This document shows, in pieces, positions 32,605 to 41,537 of a DNA stretch of 64,000 nt. The notes below the pieces were generated by a model. It worked only from the letters and a program-made list of their open reading frames with translations, was not told the DNA's origin and ran no database searches. Origin of the DNA: Novosphingopyxis sp965218915. GTDB lineage: Bacteria; Pseudomonadota; Alphaproteobacteria; Sphingomonadales; Sphingomonadaceae. Every line of letters begins with the position of its first letter. Positions within the stretch are counted from its first letter, which is position 1. The position numbers and the translations under genes are program-made. The stretch covers positions 2,480,001-2,544,000 of the forward strand of contig NZ_OZ244708.1 in assembly GCF_965218915.1 (NCBI RefSeq), in the 5' to 3' direction.

Positions 32605-33498
32605 TTGTCGGACAAAGCCACAGAAATCGACGCGGCCGCAGACGCAAAGTCCAGGGACGCCAAAGCACCGATCGACTGGTGGGGAGAGATCAAGGGCCTT
32701 CTGATCCTAGTGCTGGCGGTGCTCGCCTTCCACACCTTCATCGCCAAGCCGTTCTACATTCCCTCCTCATCGATGATGAACACGCTGCTGGTCGGCGACC
32801 GGCTGATCGTGTCCAAATTTCCTTATGGCTACAGCTGGGTCTCGCCCTCCTTCCGCGTGCTGCCGCCGATGAAGGGACGCCTGTTCGGCAGTCTGCCGAC
32901 GCGCGGCGACGTCGTTATCCTGAACCCTCCCGGCGACCGCAAGGAGGACTGGATCAAACGCGTGATCGGCCTGCCGGGCGACATCATCGAGGTGCGCGAG
33001 GGTCAGATCATCCTCAACGGCGCACCCGTGCCGCAGGAATCGGTCGCCGCCGATCCGATCCCGGTGGACGACAACAATCCCTGTACCGAGCAGGAATTCC
33101 CCGGGGCGCGCCAGCCCGGACCGGACGGCCGGATGCTGTGCTATGTCAACACGGTGCGCGAGACGCTGCCCAATGGCGTCAGCTACGATATTCTCGATGC
33201 GCGCCGTCAGCGCACCGACAATGTCGCACCGGTGGTGATCCCGCAGGACCATGTCTATCTGATGGGCGACAATCGCGACAACAGCGCGGACAGCCGCGTA
33301 TCGCTACCTGAAGGCCTGGGCGGCCCGGTGCCGATCGAAAATATCGGCGGACGCGCGGAGTTCATCACCTTTTCATTGGACGGCAGCGAGACCTGGAACC
33401 CGCTGACATGGTGGCCCTCGCTGCGTGACGGCCGCGCATGGCGTAGCCTGCATCCCCAGAAAGCGCCGGTTCCCGCCACCCAGGAACCACAGGGTTGA
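32605..33498 (+). CDS. lepB: Signal peptidase I
   Basis: The 297-residue membrane protease removes signal peptides of exported proteins. The catalytic serine is S56 in PSSSMMNTL, just after a single helix at about 30-48. The catalytic lysine is in DWIKRVIGLPGD, and box E is GDNRDNSADSR. The start is TTG at 32605 with AGAAGG upstream; no ATG fits. The insert between the lysine and box E, with one cysteine pair, is of normal size for alphaproteobacteria. The stop overlaps the next TTG start. Confidence 0.95.
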   Translation: MSDKATEIDAAADAKSRDAKAPIDWWGEIKGLLILVLAVLAFHTFIAKPFYIPSSSMMNTLLVGDRLIVSKFPYGYSWVSPSFRVLPPMKGRLFGSLPTRGDVVILNPPGDRKEDWIKRVIGLPGDIIEVREGQIILNGAPVPQESVAADPIPVDDNNPCTEQEFPGARQPGPDGRMLCYVNTVRETLPNGVSYDILDARRQRTDNVAPVVIPQDHVYLMGDNRDNSADSRVSLPEGLGGPVPIENIGGRAEFITFSLDGSETWNPLTWWPSLRDGRAWRSLHPQKAPVPATQEPQG

Positions 33499-34661
33499 GC
33501 GAGCCCGAGGAGGTCGATCCGCATATCGAAGCGGTCGGCCCGACCGAGCTTTACGATCCCGTCCTGCGCACCGAATTCAAGCGCGCGCTGGTGTGGCTCG
33601 GCACGGCCGTGGCGATCGCGCTGGTCGCCTATCTCGCCCAGCCGATTCTGCTGATCGTCGGCGGCATCGTGGTTGCCGCGATGCTCGACGGCGGCACGCG
33701 GCTGCTCGGACGCGTGCTTCCATTGCCGCGGGGGTTGCGGCTTGCGATCGTCGTGCTGGTGGCCGCGGCGTTCATATTGTGGACCGTGTTCCGGATGGGT
33801 TCCGAGCTGACCGCTCAGGCCAGTTCGCTGCAGGACGTGATGCTGGCGCAGATCGACGCCGCCGGCACCTATGCCCGCTCGCTGGGTTTCGCTTTTTCGC
33901 CGGGCGACCTGATGGGCTTCGCCAACCAGGCGTTCAGCTCGATCGGCCGGGTCACCGCGGCGGTCACCAGCTTCGTCGGCGCGGTTGCCGGGATCGCGAT
34001 GATGCTCGTGCTGGCGATCTTCTTCGCCGCCGAGCCGAGGCTGTACGAGCACGGCCTCGCCTGGCTCCTCCCGATGGCCGAGCGCGAGCATTTCTACGGC
34101 ACGATGAAAAGGATCGGCTGGACGCTGCGCCGCCTGATGGCCGGGCGCCTGATCGGCATGGCGGTGGAAGGCGTCGGCACCTGGATATTGCTGTGGATGG
34201 GCGGCGTGCCGATGGCCGCGCTGCTCGGCATTCTTACCGGCCTCCTCGCCTTTCTGCCCAATATCGGCGCGATCATTTCCGGCGCGCTGATCATCCTCGT
34301 CGGCTTCTCGACTAGCACCGAGGTCGGGCTCTACGCGCTGCTCGTCTATCTGATCGTGCAGGGTATCGACGGGTATGTCATCGTGCCGATGGTGGCGAAG
34401 CGCGCGGTCGACCTGGCGCCCGCGCTGGTTCTGGGCGCGCAGATCCTGTTCGGCGCGCTGTTCGGGGTGCTCGGGCTCGCGCTGGCCGACCCGATCGTGG
34501 CGATGCTGAAAGTGTTTCTCGAGCGCCGGTCGAGCCGCGCCAAGCAACGCGCGGCCGAGCGGTCGGCGGCGATCCGGCGGAGAAAGAAACGCCAGGCCGC
34601 GCAGCAAGCCTCCGCTTCGAACCGCGACGCTGGCGAGGCGGCCCCCTCCCCGGCGGCTTGA
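33495..34661 (+). CDS. AI-2E family transporter
   Basis: The 388-residue membrane protein has the layout of the AI-2E (YdiK/PerM/TqsA) family: two early helices, a periplasmic helical region, then a C-terminal group of four to five helices with GLLAFLPNIGAIISGALIILVG. The C-terminal tail is very basic (RRSSRAKQRAAERSAAIRRRKKRQ region, about 338-372). Members export autoinducer-2 or act as Na+(Li+)/H+ antiporters; nothing here decides which. The TTG start lies in a TTGA overlap with lepB. Confidence 0.85.
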   Translation: MSEPEEVDPHIEAVGPTELYDPVLRTEFKRALVWLGTAVAIALVAYLAQPILLIVGGIVVAAMLDGGTRLLGRVLPLPRGLRLAIVVLVAAAFILWTVFRMGSELTAQASSLQDVMLAQIDAAGTYARSLGFAFSPGDLMGFANQAFSSIGRVTAAVTSFVGAVAGIAMMLVLAIFFAAEPRLYEHGLAWLLPMAEREHFYGTMKRIGWTLRRLMAGRLIGMAVEGVGTWILLWMGGVPMAALLGILTGLLAFLPNIGAIISGALIILVGFSTSTEVGLYALLVYLIVQGIDGYVIVPMVAKRAVDLAPALVLGAQILFGALFGVLGLALADPIVAMLKVFLERRSSRAKQRAAERSAAIRRRKKRQAAQQASASNRDAGEAAPSPAA

Positions 34662-34695
34662 GTGCGGCTTGCCTCCGAGCTACCGCGAACCCGCC

Positions 34696-35712
34696 ATGCA
34701 TATCCTCACCGCCCATTACGGACGTCATCGCGGCGGTTCCGAACGCGCGCTCGAACGGCTGATCGCCGCGTGGCGCGTGCTGGGGCATGAGGTCCGCTGC
34801 ATCGTGGAGCCGCGCGCGGGGGCCGCCGCGCTGGCGAACGCATTGCAGCAGGAAGCGGCGGCGTTCCCCCCCGACATCCTGTTCGCGGGAGGACAGACCT
34901 ATGCCCCGCCCTTCGCGCTGCTGCGCCGCGACCGGGGCATGCGCCGCCTGCCCTTCGCGATGAAGCTCTCCAACGCCCCGCTGCATCCGGGCAGGGCCCT
35001 GGTGACGCGCGCCTCGCAAGCCTGGCTGCGGCTGCAAGCGCGCTGGACCGGCCGCTTCGTCGCGCCGGACGACGCCAGCGCCCGGCTGCTGCGCGCTATC
35101 GGCATCGCGGAGGCGCAGATCGCCGCCATCGCCAATCCGGCGGCGGACGAAAGCCATTTGCGGCGACTGCACGAGCAAGGCTCGCGGCGGACGGACGGCG
35201 AAGCGCTGCGCCTGCTCACCATGGGCCGCCTCGCGTCGCAGAAGAACATCGCGCTTATGATCGAGGCCTTTGCCCGCATTGCCCGGCCGGGCGACCGGCT
35301 GACCGTCGTCGGCGACGGGCCGCTGCGCGCCGCGCTCGAAGCGCGCACCGCGCGCCACGCGGCCGATATCCGGTTTCCGGGTCATATCGACGATCCGGCT
35401 CCGCAATTCGCCGAGGCCAATGGTTTCGCGCTGGCATCCGATTTCGAGGGCCTGCCCGCGGTGCTGGTCGAGGCGCTTGCCGCGGGGCTGCCGATCGCGG
35501 CGACCGCCAGCGCGCCCGGACTCGCCGATCTGCTCGGTCCGCACGCCACGCTGGTGCCGGTACGCGATGCCGCCGCGCTCGCCCGCGCGCTCAATGGCCT
35601 GCGCCATGCCAGCCCCGATCGCGGCGCCATGCTCGAGCGGGCGTTGCGGTTCACCGCCGAGCGCAGCGCGCCCGAATATATCGCCCTGTTCGAACGCATG
35701 ATCGTCCGGTGA
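34696..35712 (+). CDS. Glycosyltransferase family 4 (GT-B)
   Basis: The 338-residue cytoplasmic glycosyltransferase starts MHILTAHYGRHRGGSERAL, with the acceptor-side glycine-rich loop. The donor domain has GRLASQKNIALMIEAF and EGLPAVLVEALAAGLPIAAT, the E-rich motif of family 4. It overlaps the next gene, a polytopic membrane protein, by GTGA. A glycosyltransferase translated together with a flippase-like protein suggests synthesis and translocation of a glycolipid, but that is inference. Confidence 0.87.
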   Translation: MHILTAHYGRHRGGSERALERLIAAWRVLGHEVRCIVEPRAGAAALANALQQEAAAFPPDILFAGGQTYAPPFALLRRDRGMRRLPFAMKLSNAPLHPGRALVTRASQAWLRLQARWTGRFVAPDDASARLLRAIGIAEAQIAAIANPAADESHLRRLHEQGSRRTDGEALRLLTMGRLASQKNIALMIEAFARIARPGDRLTVVGDGPLRAALEARTARHAADIRFPGHIDDPAPQFAEANGFALASDFEGLPAVLVEALAAGLPIAATASAPGLADLLGPHATLVPVRDAAALARALNGLRHASPDRGAMLERALRFTAERSAPEYIALFERMIVR

Positions 35713-36641
35713 GCGCCGCCGACGACCCCGTCGATCCGCCGGTCCCCGGGCCGATCGCGGCCGAATCCCCGCCGCGCTGGCAGCGGTGGCTCTCGCTGCT
35801 GTTCTCGCTCGCGCTGCTCGGCGTGGTCGTCTGGCAGCTGGCCGAAGGCGGGCTCGACAAGATCCCCGATGCGCTGCCCCGCAACGCGCCGTTCTACATC
35901 GCGATCGCGCTGAGCTATTTCGCCCTGCCCGCGTTCGACTGGATCATCTTCCGCCGGCTGTGGCGGCTGCCCGCTTCGGGCTTCCTCGCGCTCGTGAAGA
36001 AGCGCGTCGCCAACGACGTGCTCGTCAACTATTCGGGCGAGGCCTATTTCTATCTCTACGCCAAGCGCCACGCGCAGCTCACCGACGCCCCGTTCGGCGC
36101 GATCAAGGATGTCAACATCCTGTCCGCGCTCGCCGGCAACCTGCTCACCATGATCCTGATCCTGGCCGCCTGGCCGATGCTGGGCCGGCTGGCGCTGACG
36201 GTTTCGCCGGACCTCCTCTTGGGTTCGGGCGCGATCGTCGTGGCCGTCAGCCTGGCGCTGATCCTGCTCGGCAAACGCCTGTTCACGCTGCCACGGCGCT
36301 GGCTGTACGAAATCTTCGGCTGGCATTTTCTGCGCATCCTCTCGTCGAGCGCGCTGCTCGCGCTGGCGTGGTATTTCGCCTTGCCAGACGTCGGACTGAA
36401 TTACTGGCTGCTGTTCGCGGCGCTGCGCCTGCTGATCGGACGGCTGCCGCTGGTGCCCTCGACCGAGCTGCTGTTCGCCGCCGCCGCGGTGGTCGTCGCT
36501 CCGCCCGGCGGCGACATCGCGCCGGTGCTGGCGATGAGCGCGGGGCTCTATCTCGCCGCCAACCTCGTCCTCGGGCTCGTGCTGTCGGGATCGGACGTCT
36601 TCGTCAGATCGCGGACGACGGACGAACAGTTCCGATCGTAA
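35709..36641 (+). CDS. Polytopic membrane protein, distant flippase/LPG-synthase TM-like
   Basis: The 310-residue protein has about seven hydrophobic segments after a 25-residue proline-rich N-terminus. NDVLVNYSGEAYFYLYAKR resembles the conserved loop of lysylphosphatidylglycerol-synthase transmembrane/UPF0104 proteins, which include lipid flippases, but the match is distant. The GTG start is coupled to the glycosyltransferase before it. It is the last gene of this plus-strand group. Confidence 0.6.
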   Translation: MSAADDPVDPPVPGPIAAESPPRWQRWLSLLFSLALLGVVVWQLAEGGLDKIPDALPRNAPFYIAIALSYFALPAFDWIIFRRLWRLPASGFLALVKKRVANDVLVNYSGEAYFYLYAKRHAQLTDAPFGAIKDVNILSALAGNLLTMILILAAWPMLGRLALTVSPDLLLGSGAIVVAVSLALILLGKRLFTLPRRWLYEIFGWHFLRILSSSALLALAWYFALPDVGLNYWLLFAALRLLIGRLPLVPSTELLFAAAAVVVAPPGGDIAPVLAMSAGLYLAANLVLGLVLSGSDVFVRSRTTDEQFRS

Positions 36642-36992
36642 GGTGACAGAAGTGACGGCACGTCCGGCGGAAATTCGGCTGGGCCGTGGCCAAGCAGCGA
36701 CGAACGGAGCGATCAGGGCGCGGAAGACAAGAAGAATCACGCGTGTCATGGTCTGGAACATAGCATGAACATGACGCCATTGACAGCATTTTACATAGAG
36801 CTATTCAAAAGTCGTGCTGGGTGGATGGCTCGAATGCGATCGATAAGCCGCCGCCTCGATTCAACCTCCCGTCGCTCCCGCGCAGGCCGGAGCCCATCCC
36901 AACTGGCGGCATAGCTCGAACGGTAAACGGGATAGGCTCCTGCCTTCGCAGGAGCGACGCTGAATCCGGGTCCGCGCCTCCGCCATCACCCG
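36642..36992. other. Gap with one family D repeat
   Basis: The gap lies between convergent genes. A family D palindrome is at 36873-36958. The AT-richer stretch at 36730-36830 carries no frame I can support. Confidence 0.55.
36873..36958. repeat. Dispersed inverted repeat, family D copy 3
   Basis: The arms CGCTCCCGCGCAGGCCGGAG and CTCCTGCCTTCGCAGGAGCG flank a centre of about 45 bp. It is related to copies at 6856-6935 and 46886-46955. Confidence 0.65.
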
Positions 36993-37394
36993 CTAGGCCG
37001 CGCGCGTCCGGACTTCCGCGAAGCCCGCCAGTTCGGACGCCACGTCCGGATCGCAGTCCCTGGTCAGGCGGCGGACGCTGCCGGCGAGGGTTTCGCCCGG
37101 CTCGGTACGGTGGCCGGCCATCGACCACTCGGCGAATTGGCGGCGCGCCGTCTGCCGTTCGCTCAGCACGACCAGCGCATAATGACGCTCGTCGGCCCGA
37201 ATGCGGGCGATCGCATCGCGCACGCTTCCCTCTTCGCCTTCGAGATATTGCAGGAAGCGCTTGCCATCGTAGATCAGCAATCCGGTCAGGCCCTGGACGC
37301 GGTTGTTCCGCCGCGAGGTTGCGAGGATTTCCTCGATGACGTCATCGCTTTGGGGTTTCCGTGTGCTGCTGACGTAAATGGTACGAAAAACCAT
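36993..37394 (-). CDS. BLUF-domain blue-light sensor
   Basis: The 133-residue protein is a single BLUF domain that would bind FAD and respond to blue light. All key positions are present: Y7, N31, Q49 (FLQYLEGE), W90 and M92 (EWSMA), equivalent to the tyrosine, asparagine, glutamine, tryptophan and methionine of the photocycle. About 30 residues follow the domain, with no output domain, so it must signal through a partner protein. The ATG at 37394 gives the canonical start MVFRTIYVSS. It has no operon partner. Confidence 0.92.
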   Translation of the reverse strand: MVFRTIYVSSTRKPQSDDVIEEILATSRRNNRVQGLTGLLIYDGKRFLQYLEGEEGSVRDAIARIRADERHYALVVLSERQTARRQFAEWSMAGHRTEPGETLAGSVRRLTRDCDPDVASELAGFAEVRTRAA

Positions 37395-37553
37395 GATCGA
37401 GACTCCACTGCTGCTGATATTCCAGATAATGAAAGGGCGTTTACAATCGCTTACCGCTCCGGCTTCGGATTGAGCTTTTGACAGTCCATTCGCCATCCGC
37501 TCTAAGCCGGGTTTCATTCCCCCATCGAAATGGCCCGATGACCCGGAGCGCGC

Positions 37554-38528
37554 ATGTCCCTTCCCTCCCCGCTGTTCGACCATCTCCGCCTGCCGGTCGT
37601 CGGCTCGCCCCTGTTCATCGTATCCGGCCCGGAACTGGTCATCGCGCAGTGCAAGGCGGGCGTGGTCGGCAGTTTTCCGGCGCTCAACGCCCGCCCGCAG
37701 AGCCAGCTCGACGAATGGCTGCACCGGATCACCGAGGAACTGGCCGCGCATAACCGCGCCCATCCGGAGCGCCCGGCCGCGCCCTATGCGGTCAACCAGA
37801 TCGTGCACAAGACCAACGACCGGCTGGAGGACGACCTGCAGACCTGCGCCAAGTGGAAGGTGCCGCTCACGATCACGTCGCTGGGCGCGCGCGAGGAGCT
37901 GAACGCGGCGGTGCACGGCTGGGGCGGCATCGTCATGCACGACGTGATCGACGACCGCTTCGCCCACAAGGCGATCGAAAAGGGCGCCGACGGGTTGATC
38001 CCGGTCGCGGCGGGCGCGGGCGGCCATGCCGGAACGCTCTCCCCGTTCGCGCTGATGCAGGAAATCCGGGCCTGGTTCGACGGGCCGGTCGCGCTGTCGG
38101 GATCGATCGCGCATGGCCGCGCAGTGCTCGCCGCGCAGGCGATGGGGGCGGACTTCGCCTATATAGGATCGGCCTTCATCGCCACCGACGAGGCCAATGC
38201 CGATCCGGGCTACAAGGACAATATCGTCGCGGCGCACGCGTCCGACATCGTCTATTCCAACCTGTTCACCGGCGTGCACGGCAATTATCTGCGCCAGTCG
38301 GTCGTGGCGGCCGGGCTCGACCCCGACGATCTGCCCGAAAGCGATCCGAGCAAGATGAATTTCGGTTCGGGCGGCAACAGCAAGGCCAAGGCGTGGAAGG
38401 ATATCTGGGGTTCCGGCCAGGGCGTGGGCGCGGTCGAGAGCCGGGGCAGCGTAGCGCAACTGGTCGATCGCATCGAATCCGAATATCGCGCAGCCAAGCA
38501 ATCGCTCGACGCGGCCTATCGCGCTTGA
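37554..38528 (+). CDS. Nitronate monooxygenase-like flavin enzyme
   Basis: The 324-residue TIM-barrel flavoprotein is of the nitronate monooxygenase/2-nitropropane dioxygenase family. Family blocks include LPVVGSPLFIVSGPELVIAQ at the start, GADGLIPVAAGAGGHAG (phosphate/FMN binding) and VALSGSIAHGRAV. The active-site histidine of class I enzymes is probably the one in GGHAG. The true substrate is uncertain in this broad family. It shares a 159-bp divergent gap with the BLUF gene. Confidence 0.87.
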   Translation: MSLPSPLFDHLRLPVVGSPLFIVSGPELVIAQCKAGVVGSFPALNARPQSQLDEWLHRITEELAAHNRAHPERPAAPYAVNQIVHKTNDRLEDDLQTCAKWKVPLTITSLGAREELNAAVHGWGGIVMHDVIDDRFAHKAIEKGADGLIPVAAGAGGHAGTLSPFALMQEIRAWFDGPVALSGSIAHGRAVLAAQAMGADFAYIGSAFIATDEANADPGYKDNIVAAHASDIVYSNLFTGVHGNYLRQSVVAAGLDPDDLPESDPSKMNFGSGGNSKAKAWKDIWGSGQGVGAVESRGSVAQLVDRIESEYRAAKQSLDAAYRA

Positions 38529-38594
38529 GAAACTTTGCGGGCTGCTGCACATTATGAATAGGGGCTACGGCGAAGGCTGCGGGAGGATTTTCGA

Positions 38595-39026
38595 GTGATC
38601 AGGAAACACATGCTGGCGGCGTTGCTGCTGGCAACCACGCTGAGCGGTTGCGGCGATGCGCCGGCGATGAAGGCCGAGGAGACCAAGGACGATAGCGACA
38701 TGACCGCGCTCGGCCCGGTTCCGACCGAGGCCGCCCAGCAGGAGGTTCACGTGCAGCAGGCCAGGCTCTTGGCCTGTACCGCGCGCCAGAAACATTATCA
38801 GAATCTGGGCGTCTGGCTTTCGGGCGGCGTAAAGCCGATCGTCGACAAGGCGAGTTGGGATGCGATGAGCGAGGATGCCCGCGACGAAATGTTCGAAGTC
38901 GCCGCCTGCCTCACCGCCAGCGGCAAGAAAGGCGTGCAGGAAGTCACCATCGGCGCCCAGGGCTTCGACGCCCCCGTCGTCACCCGCATGGTCCCCAACC
39001 AGCGTGACTGGCCGCAGCCGCAATGA
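38595..39026 (+). CDS. Small lipoprotein of unknown function
   Basis: The 143-residue predicted lipoprotein has lipobox TLSGC (C19). The mature part is charged and helical, with two cysteines (in LLACTARQK and AACLTASGK) that could form a disulfide. I recognise no family. The GTG at 38595 is the only good start. It follows the nitronate monooxygenase-like gene by 66 bp on the same strand. Confidence 0.65.
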   Translation: MIRKHMLAALLLATTLSGCGDAPAMKAEETKDDSDMTALGPVPTEAAQQEVHVQQARLLACTARQKHYQNLGVWLSGGVKPIVDKASWDAMSEDARDEMFEVAACLTASGKKGVQEVTIGAQGFDAPVVTRMVPNQRDWPQPQ

Positions 39027-39073
39027 TCGATTGCTGAGTGGGCTTGACCTTGCCTTCTCCCGCCCGCAATTTG

Positions 39074-39150
39074 TTCGTCATGCCAGCGAAAGCCGGCATC
39101 TCGGGCGTTCTCGCAATCCGGCCCGAGACCCAGTTTTCGCTGGGGTGACG
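39074..39150. repeat. Dispersed inverted repeat, family E copy 2
   Basis: It starts CGTCATGCCAGCGAAAGCCG and ends TTTTCGCTGGGGTGACG, related to the copy at 54-126. Confidence 0.7.
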
Positions 39151-39321
39151 AGAAAAAGAAATTGATTTGATCCGGGGCACAGTTGCCTGCCCCTGCGAAA
39201 GCGGGGGATGAGGGCGGGTGGCGCGTGAGCGCCAGCGATGGCGCGGCGCTCGATGCTGGCCTGAAGACGATTTCTGGGTCAGCCATCGGGACTACGAATT
39301 GCTGCTGAAACTGCAACTGTA

Positions 39322-39457
39322 ACTCCCCTCCCGCTTGCGGGAGGGGCCGGGGGTGGGCGCGAGCGAAGCGGGCACCGGATTGTCGATCGCTGAACCCGGC
39401 ATCGAGCCGGGCTCAGCGACACCCACCCCAACCCCTCCCGCGAGCGGGAGGGGAGAA
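39322..39457. repeat. Family F inverted repeat
   Basis: The arms CTCCCCTCCCGCTTGCGGGA and CTCCCGCGAGCGGGAGGGGA each form a small hairpin and also pair with each other. GGGGGTGGGCG and CACCCACCCC extend the pairing. It lies just past the kup stop. Confidence 0.75.
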
Positions 39458-39483
39458 AATAAGCTCGCCCTTCTGGTTCGGGA

Positions 39484-41400
39484 TCAGATCCGCACCTGGC
39501 TGCCCAATTCCACCACGCGGTTGGTCGGCAGGCGGAAGAATTCCATCGCCGTCGCGGCATTGCGCAGCATCCAGCTGAACAGCTTCTCGCGCCATACCGC
39601 CATCGCCGGCTTCTCGGATGGCAGCAGCGTCTGGCGCGAGAGGAAGAAGCTGGTCTGCATCATGTCGAACTGGCCGCCGCATTGGTCGATCGACAACAGC
39701 GCGAGCGGGACATTGGTCTCCTGCATGAAGCCGTAATGCAGCAGCAGGCGCCAGAACCCGTCGCCCAGATCGGTAAGATTGTACCGTTCGGATTCATCGA
39801 CGAACGGCACGTCCTGGATTTCCACCGTCAGGATCACCACCCGCTCGTGCAGCACCTTGTTGTGCTTGATATTGTGGAGCAGCGCCGACGGCACGCCGCG
39901 GGTGCTCGAGGCCATGAAGATGGCGGTGCCGGGCACGCGCGTGGCGCTGCTCTTGGCCGATTTGGTGAAGATCTCGATCGGCAGCGCGACCTCCATCATC
40001 CGCTCGCGCATCAGCTTGCGGCCCTTGGACCAGGTGGTCAGCAGCGTGAAGGCGAACGCGCCGACCAGCAGCGGGAACCAGCCGCCATCGGGGATCTTGG
40101 TCGTGTTGGCGGCGAAATAGGCGCCGTCGACCACGAAGAAGACGCCCACGAGCGGCACCACCCACCACAGCTTCCAGCGCCATACGCCCACAAGGAGCAC
40201 GGCGAGCAGACAGGTGTCGATCAGCATCGCGCCGGTCACCGCGATGCCGTAAGCCGAGGCGAGATTGGAGCTGTTGCGGAAGGTGACGACCAGGAGCAGC
40301 ACCGCGATCATCAGAATCCAGTTGATGATCGGGATGTAGATCTGCCCCTGTTCGGACACGCTGGTATGCTGGGTCGAGAGGCGCGGCACGAAGCCGAGCT
40401 GGATCGCCTGATGGGTGACCGAGAAGGCACCCGAAATGACCGCCTGGCTGGCGATGAACGTCGCCATGGTGGCGAGGATCACCATCGGCAGGCGTAGCAT
40501 GTCGGGCGCGAGGAGGAAGAACGGATTCTCCACCGCCTGCTGCGCCGCCGCGCCGTCCAGCGCGTCGATCATCGCGCCCTGACCGAAATAGTTGATCAGC
40601 AGCGCGGGCATGACGAAGCCGAACCAGCTGAGCCGGAGCGCGCCTTTGCCGAAATGGCCCATGTCCGCGTAGAGCGCCTCGGACCCCGTCACCGCCAGCA
40701 CGACCGAACCGAGCGCCAGGAAGGCGGTCCATTTGTCGACCATGAAGAACTGCAGCGCGTAATAGGGGTTGATCGCGTAGAGGATCACCGGATTGTGGAC
40801 GATCTGGATCATGCCCAGCACGGCGAGCACGATGAAATAGACGATCATCACCGGCGCGAACAGCGCGCCGACCTTGGTCGTCCCGCTCTTCTGGATCATG
40901 AACAGCATGATCAGGAGCACCACCGCGATCGGCACGACCAGCGGTTCCATGCCCGCTTGCACCACCGCCAGTCCCTCGACCGCGGACAGCACCGAAATCG
41001 CGGGCGTGATCATCGAATCGCCGTAGAACAGGGCGGTGGCGAACACGCCCAGGATCACGATCAGCGATCCGCGCTTGGCCGAATTCACCTGCCGCATGAG
41101 GAGTGCGAGCAGGGCCAGCGTGCCGCCCTGCCCCTTGTTGTCCGCGCGCATCAGGATGACGACATATTTGACCGCCACCACCAGCACCATCGACCACAGG
41201 ATCAGGCTGACCACGCCGAACACGTGAATGCGGTCGATCGCCAGCGGGTGCGGGCCGACGAATGTCTCGCGGAACGCGTAGATCGGGCTGGTGCCGATAT
41301 CGCCGAACACGATGCCGACCGCGCTGAATGCGAGCTTGGCCTTGGCACTGGGCCCATCGCGGCGCGAATGGGCGCTGACCATCTGCGCGTCGTCAGACAT
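39484..41400 (-). CDS. kup: KUP family potassium uptake protein
   Basis: The 638-residue inner-membrane K+/H+ symporter has about twelve helices in its first 450 residues and a cytoplasmic C-terminal domain. The N-terminus carries the family signature FGDIGTSPIYAFRETF, and MRADNKGQGGTLALLALL follows. Length and order are normal. It is a single gene, upstream of (downstream in transcription from) the ccm cluster, with 137 bp between. Confidence 0.95.
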   Translation of the reverse strand: MSDDAQMVSAHSRRDGPSAKAKLAFSAVGIVFGDIGTSPIYAFRETFVGPHPLAIDRIHVFGVVSLILWSMVLVVAVKYVVILMRADNKGQGGTLALLALLMRQVNSAKRGSLIVILGVFATALFYGDSMITPAISVLSAVEGLAVVQAGMEPLVVPIAVVLLIMLFMIQKSGTTKVGALFAPVMIVYFIVLAVLGMIQIVHNPVILYAINPYYALQFFMVDKWTAFLALGSVVLAVTGSEALYADMGHFGKGALRLSWFGFVMPALLINYFGQGAMIDALDGAAAQQAVENPFFLLAPDMLRLPMVILATMATFIASQAVISGAFSVTHQAIQLGFVPRLSTQHTSVSEQGQIYIPIINWILMIAVLLLVVTFRNSSNLASAYGIAVTGAMLIDTCLLAVLLVGVWRWKLWWVVPLVGVFFVVDGAYFAANTTKIPDGGWFPLLVGAFAFTLLTTWSKGRKLMRERMMEVALPIEIFTKSAKSSATRVPGTAIFMASSTRGVPSALLHNIKHNKVLHERVVILTVEIQDVPFVDESERYNLTDLGDGFWRLLLHYGFMQETNVPLALLSIDQCGGQFDMMQTSFFLSRQTLLPSEKPAMAVWREKLFSWMLRNAATAMEFFRLPTNRVVELGSQVRI

Positions 41401-41537
41401 ATTGGTTACAGCCGATCATGGTTGAAATTGCCCCGCGGCCCATAACAGGCTTGCCCTAACGCTGTGAACTTCATCGCGCCGAGTTTGGCGCCGAAGCGGC
41501 GCGATTAGCATGCCCCATGCCCCCGCGCAATCACGCC

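Larger units (their letters stand above)
39027..39483. other. Convergent gap with two repeat elements
   Basis: This 457-bp gap between convergent genes has no coding frame I accept. It contains a family E palindrome at 39074-39150 and a family F palindrome at 39322-39457. Confidence 0.6.

Noticed and set aside
37395..38552. N-terminal extension of the BLUF frame by 386 codons
   Set aside because: The extension is antisense to the nitronate monooxygenase-like gene; the BLUF domain starts properly at MVFRTIYVSS.
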